NCBI RefSeq assembly: GCF_016724845.1 | Contig: NZ_CP068082.1 | Span: 3,038,001 to 3,102,000 of the forward strand | Source: Sphingobacterium spiritivorum | GTDB lineage: Bacteria; Bacteroidota; Bacteroidia; Sphingobacteriales; Sphingobacteriaceae | Direction: 5' to 3' | Length of the DNA: 64,000 bases | Shown: positions 63,225 to 64,000 of the stretch, in pieces | Numbering within the stretch: the first letter of the stretch is position 1 | Layout: each line of letters begins with the position of its first letter | Program-made: the position numbers and the translations under genes | The notes under the pieces: generated by a model | What the model saw: the letters and a program-made list of their open reading frames with translations, nothing else | What the model was told of the DNA's origin: nothing | The model's database searches: none

Positions 63225-64000
63225 TTAGAAAGCCTCACTTATGGATAGGTAAAATCCGGATTGTCTTTTTTCTCCCGGTCTTTTTTCTCCGAAAGAATAA
63301 TCAAAACGAACCGTACTGCTATGTTCAAGACTAAAGAAATAGCGGATCCCTGCTCCATAGCTTGGTACAAGACGGATGTCATGTTCTTTAGAAAATGTAC
63401 TGCCTGTCCCTCCAAAGCCCGTTATTCCAAAACGCGGGTGAAAGCGGTAACGCAATTCAGCCTGACCTGCAACATAATTACGGTCTTTATATCTGCCCAG
63501 ATAATACCCGCGCATTATATTATCTCCGCCCAGATCCCGGTATTGATAAAAAGGAATGCGTTCTCCGAAAGTAGATCTGTAGATTCCCTGCATGGCTACA
63601 GACAGCGTTTTTGAAACAGGGTAGAAACCTCTGAGGTCGATATCAAACAGATTGCCTCTGAAATTTTCCTTACCCCAGAAGTCAGGAGCATACGCATACC
63701 GGAGTCTGGCATAATATCCTTTAGTCGTAAAAGTGGTTACATCCCGGGTGTCAAAGAGTTGAGAAATTCCAAATGCCAGAAATTGTCCGCCGGTTTTACC
63801 AATCAGATCCTGCTGATCGTATATTCCTCCCGTTTCCTGATCTTCGTATTTAAAGTGTTCATAATTGATATTGATCCCTGCATAATAGGAAGAAGTGATC
63901 TTTTTCTCGACATCGATGCGTGCGCGAAACAATTTCTGGCCTATCTTATCTTCATCAGATTCCCAGGTGTCGTTGCCCAATCCGTAAAAATTGAAAGGCC
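63225..64000 (-). CDS. Omp85/BamA-type outer membrane barrel protein (3' part)
   Basis: At least 258 residues in frame to the right edge of the window, so the gene continues upstream past 64000. The reading is open there (PFNFYGLGNDTW). It shows barrel strands with alternating aromatic residues, the LGGDNIMRGYYLGRYKDRN motif that resembles the conserved VRG(F/Y) loop of Omp85 proteins, and a terminal strand ending SISEAF with the C-terminal Phe of outer membrane barrels. The POTRA domains, if any, lie outside the window. It might be a BamA, TamA or D15-like surface antigen. Confidence 0.85.
   Translation of the reverse strand, partial: PFNFYGLGNDTWESDEDKIGQKLFRARIDVEKKITSSYYAGININYEHFKYEDQETGGIYDQQDLIGKTGGQFLAFGISQLFDTRDVTTFTTKGYYARLRYAYAPDFWGKENFRGNLFDIDLRGFYPVSKTLSVAMQGIYRSTFGERIPFYQYRDLGGDNIMRGYYLGRYKDRNYVAGQAELRYRFHPRFGITGFGGTGSTFSKEHDIRLVPSYGAGIRYFFSLEHSSTVRFDYSFGEKRPGEKRQSGFYLSISEAF

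Noticed and set aside
1..64000. CRISPR array, tRNA or rRNA genes, insertion sequences, prophage
   Set aside because: No regularly spaced repeats, tRNA-like cloverleaf, rRNA-like segment, transposase, integrase or phage structural gene was recognised on either strand.

Overview
The window looks like chromosome from a member of the Bacteroidota, most likely Sphingobacteriaceae (Sphingobacterium or a close relative). Supporting signs are a SusC/SusD pair, the TAnnTTTG type of -7 promoter box, A+T-rich intergenic DNA with few Shine-Dalgarno sequences, a bacillithiol synthase (BshA), a CbpA/CbpM pair and a long type-2 isoleucyl-tRNA synthetase. No rRNA, tRNA, CRISPR array, insertion sequence, integrase or phage gene was seen. 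No stretch longer than about 280 bases lacks a gene.

Layout. (1) 1-20 kb is mostly housekeeping: the start of a DksA-like gene, ileS, an IscA-type Fe-S carrier, glyA, an ECF sigma factor, a YugP-type membrane protease, ffh, an isolated nuoA-nuoB pair, purK-purE, a Tat lipoprotein of the sugar-isomerase fold, frr, pyrH, bshA, a DUF1003 protein, arfB and a BlaI/BlaR-like pair whose sensor ends in two TonB C-terminal domains. (2) 19.8-47.6 kb is one large pectin utilisation locus. A LacI-type regulator is divergent from susC-susD, a beta-helix surface lipoprotein and a CE12 acetylesterase. A long minus-strand run encodes pectin methylesterase, GH28, GH105, PL10, the whole galacturonate pathway (UxaC, UxaB, UxaA, KdgK, KdgA), a hexuronate transporter and, at its end, a non-phosphorylating glyceraldehyde-3-phosphate dehydrogenase. 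A plus-strand arm carries GH43, a second CE8 and an esterase. (3) 47.6-64 kb returns to household genes: cbpA-cbpM, an outer membrane barrel protein, an M28 peptidase, rpiB, tatC, accC-accB, fabH, plsX, rpmF, a YceD-like gene, queH, a surface lipoprotein, a SirB1-like protein, a shortened methyltransferase relative and the 3' end of an Omp85-type barrel.

How the parts fit. In the pectin locus CE8 and CE12 enzymes would strip methyl and acetyl esters, PL10, GH28, GH105 and GH43 would cut the polymer and its oligomers, SusCD would import the products and ExuT would bring galacturonate into the cytoplasm. UxaC, UxaB, UxaA, KdgK and KdgA would convert it to pyruvate and glyceraldehyde 3-phosphate, which the final gene oxidises to 3-phosphoglycerate. 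Three promoter regions of the locus carry related 24-bp palindromes with a central CG, the form expected for a LacI-family operator, which suggests the LacI-type protein controls the locus.

The observations most worth checking are the swapped GxHH signature in IleRS, the LacI-type operator set, the tandem BlaI-type operators in front of a TonB-fused M56 protease, the orphan nuoAB, the -7 boxes lying directly against start codons, and the methyltransferase relative that has lost its SAM-binding core.
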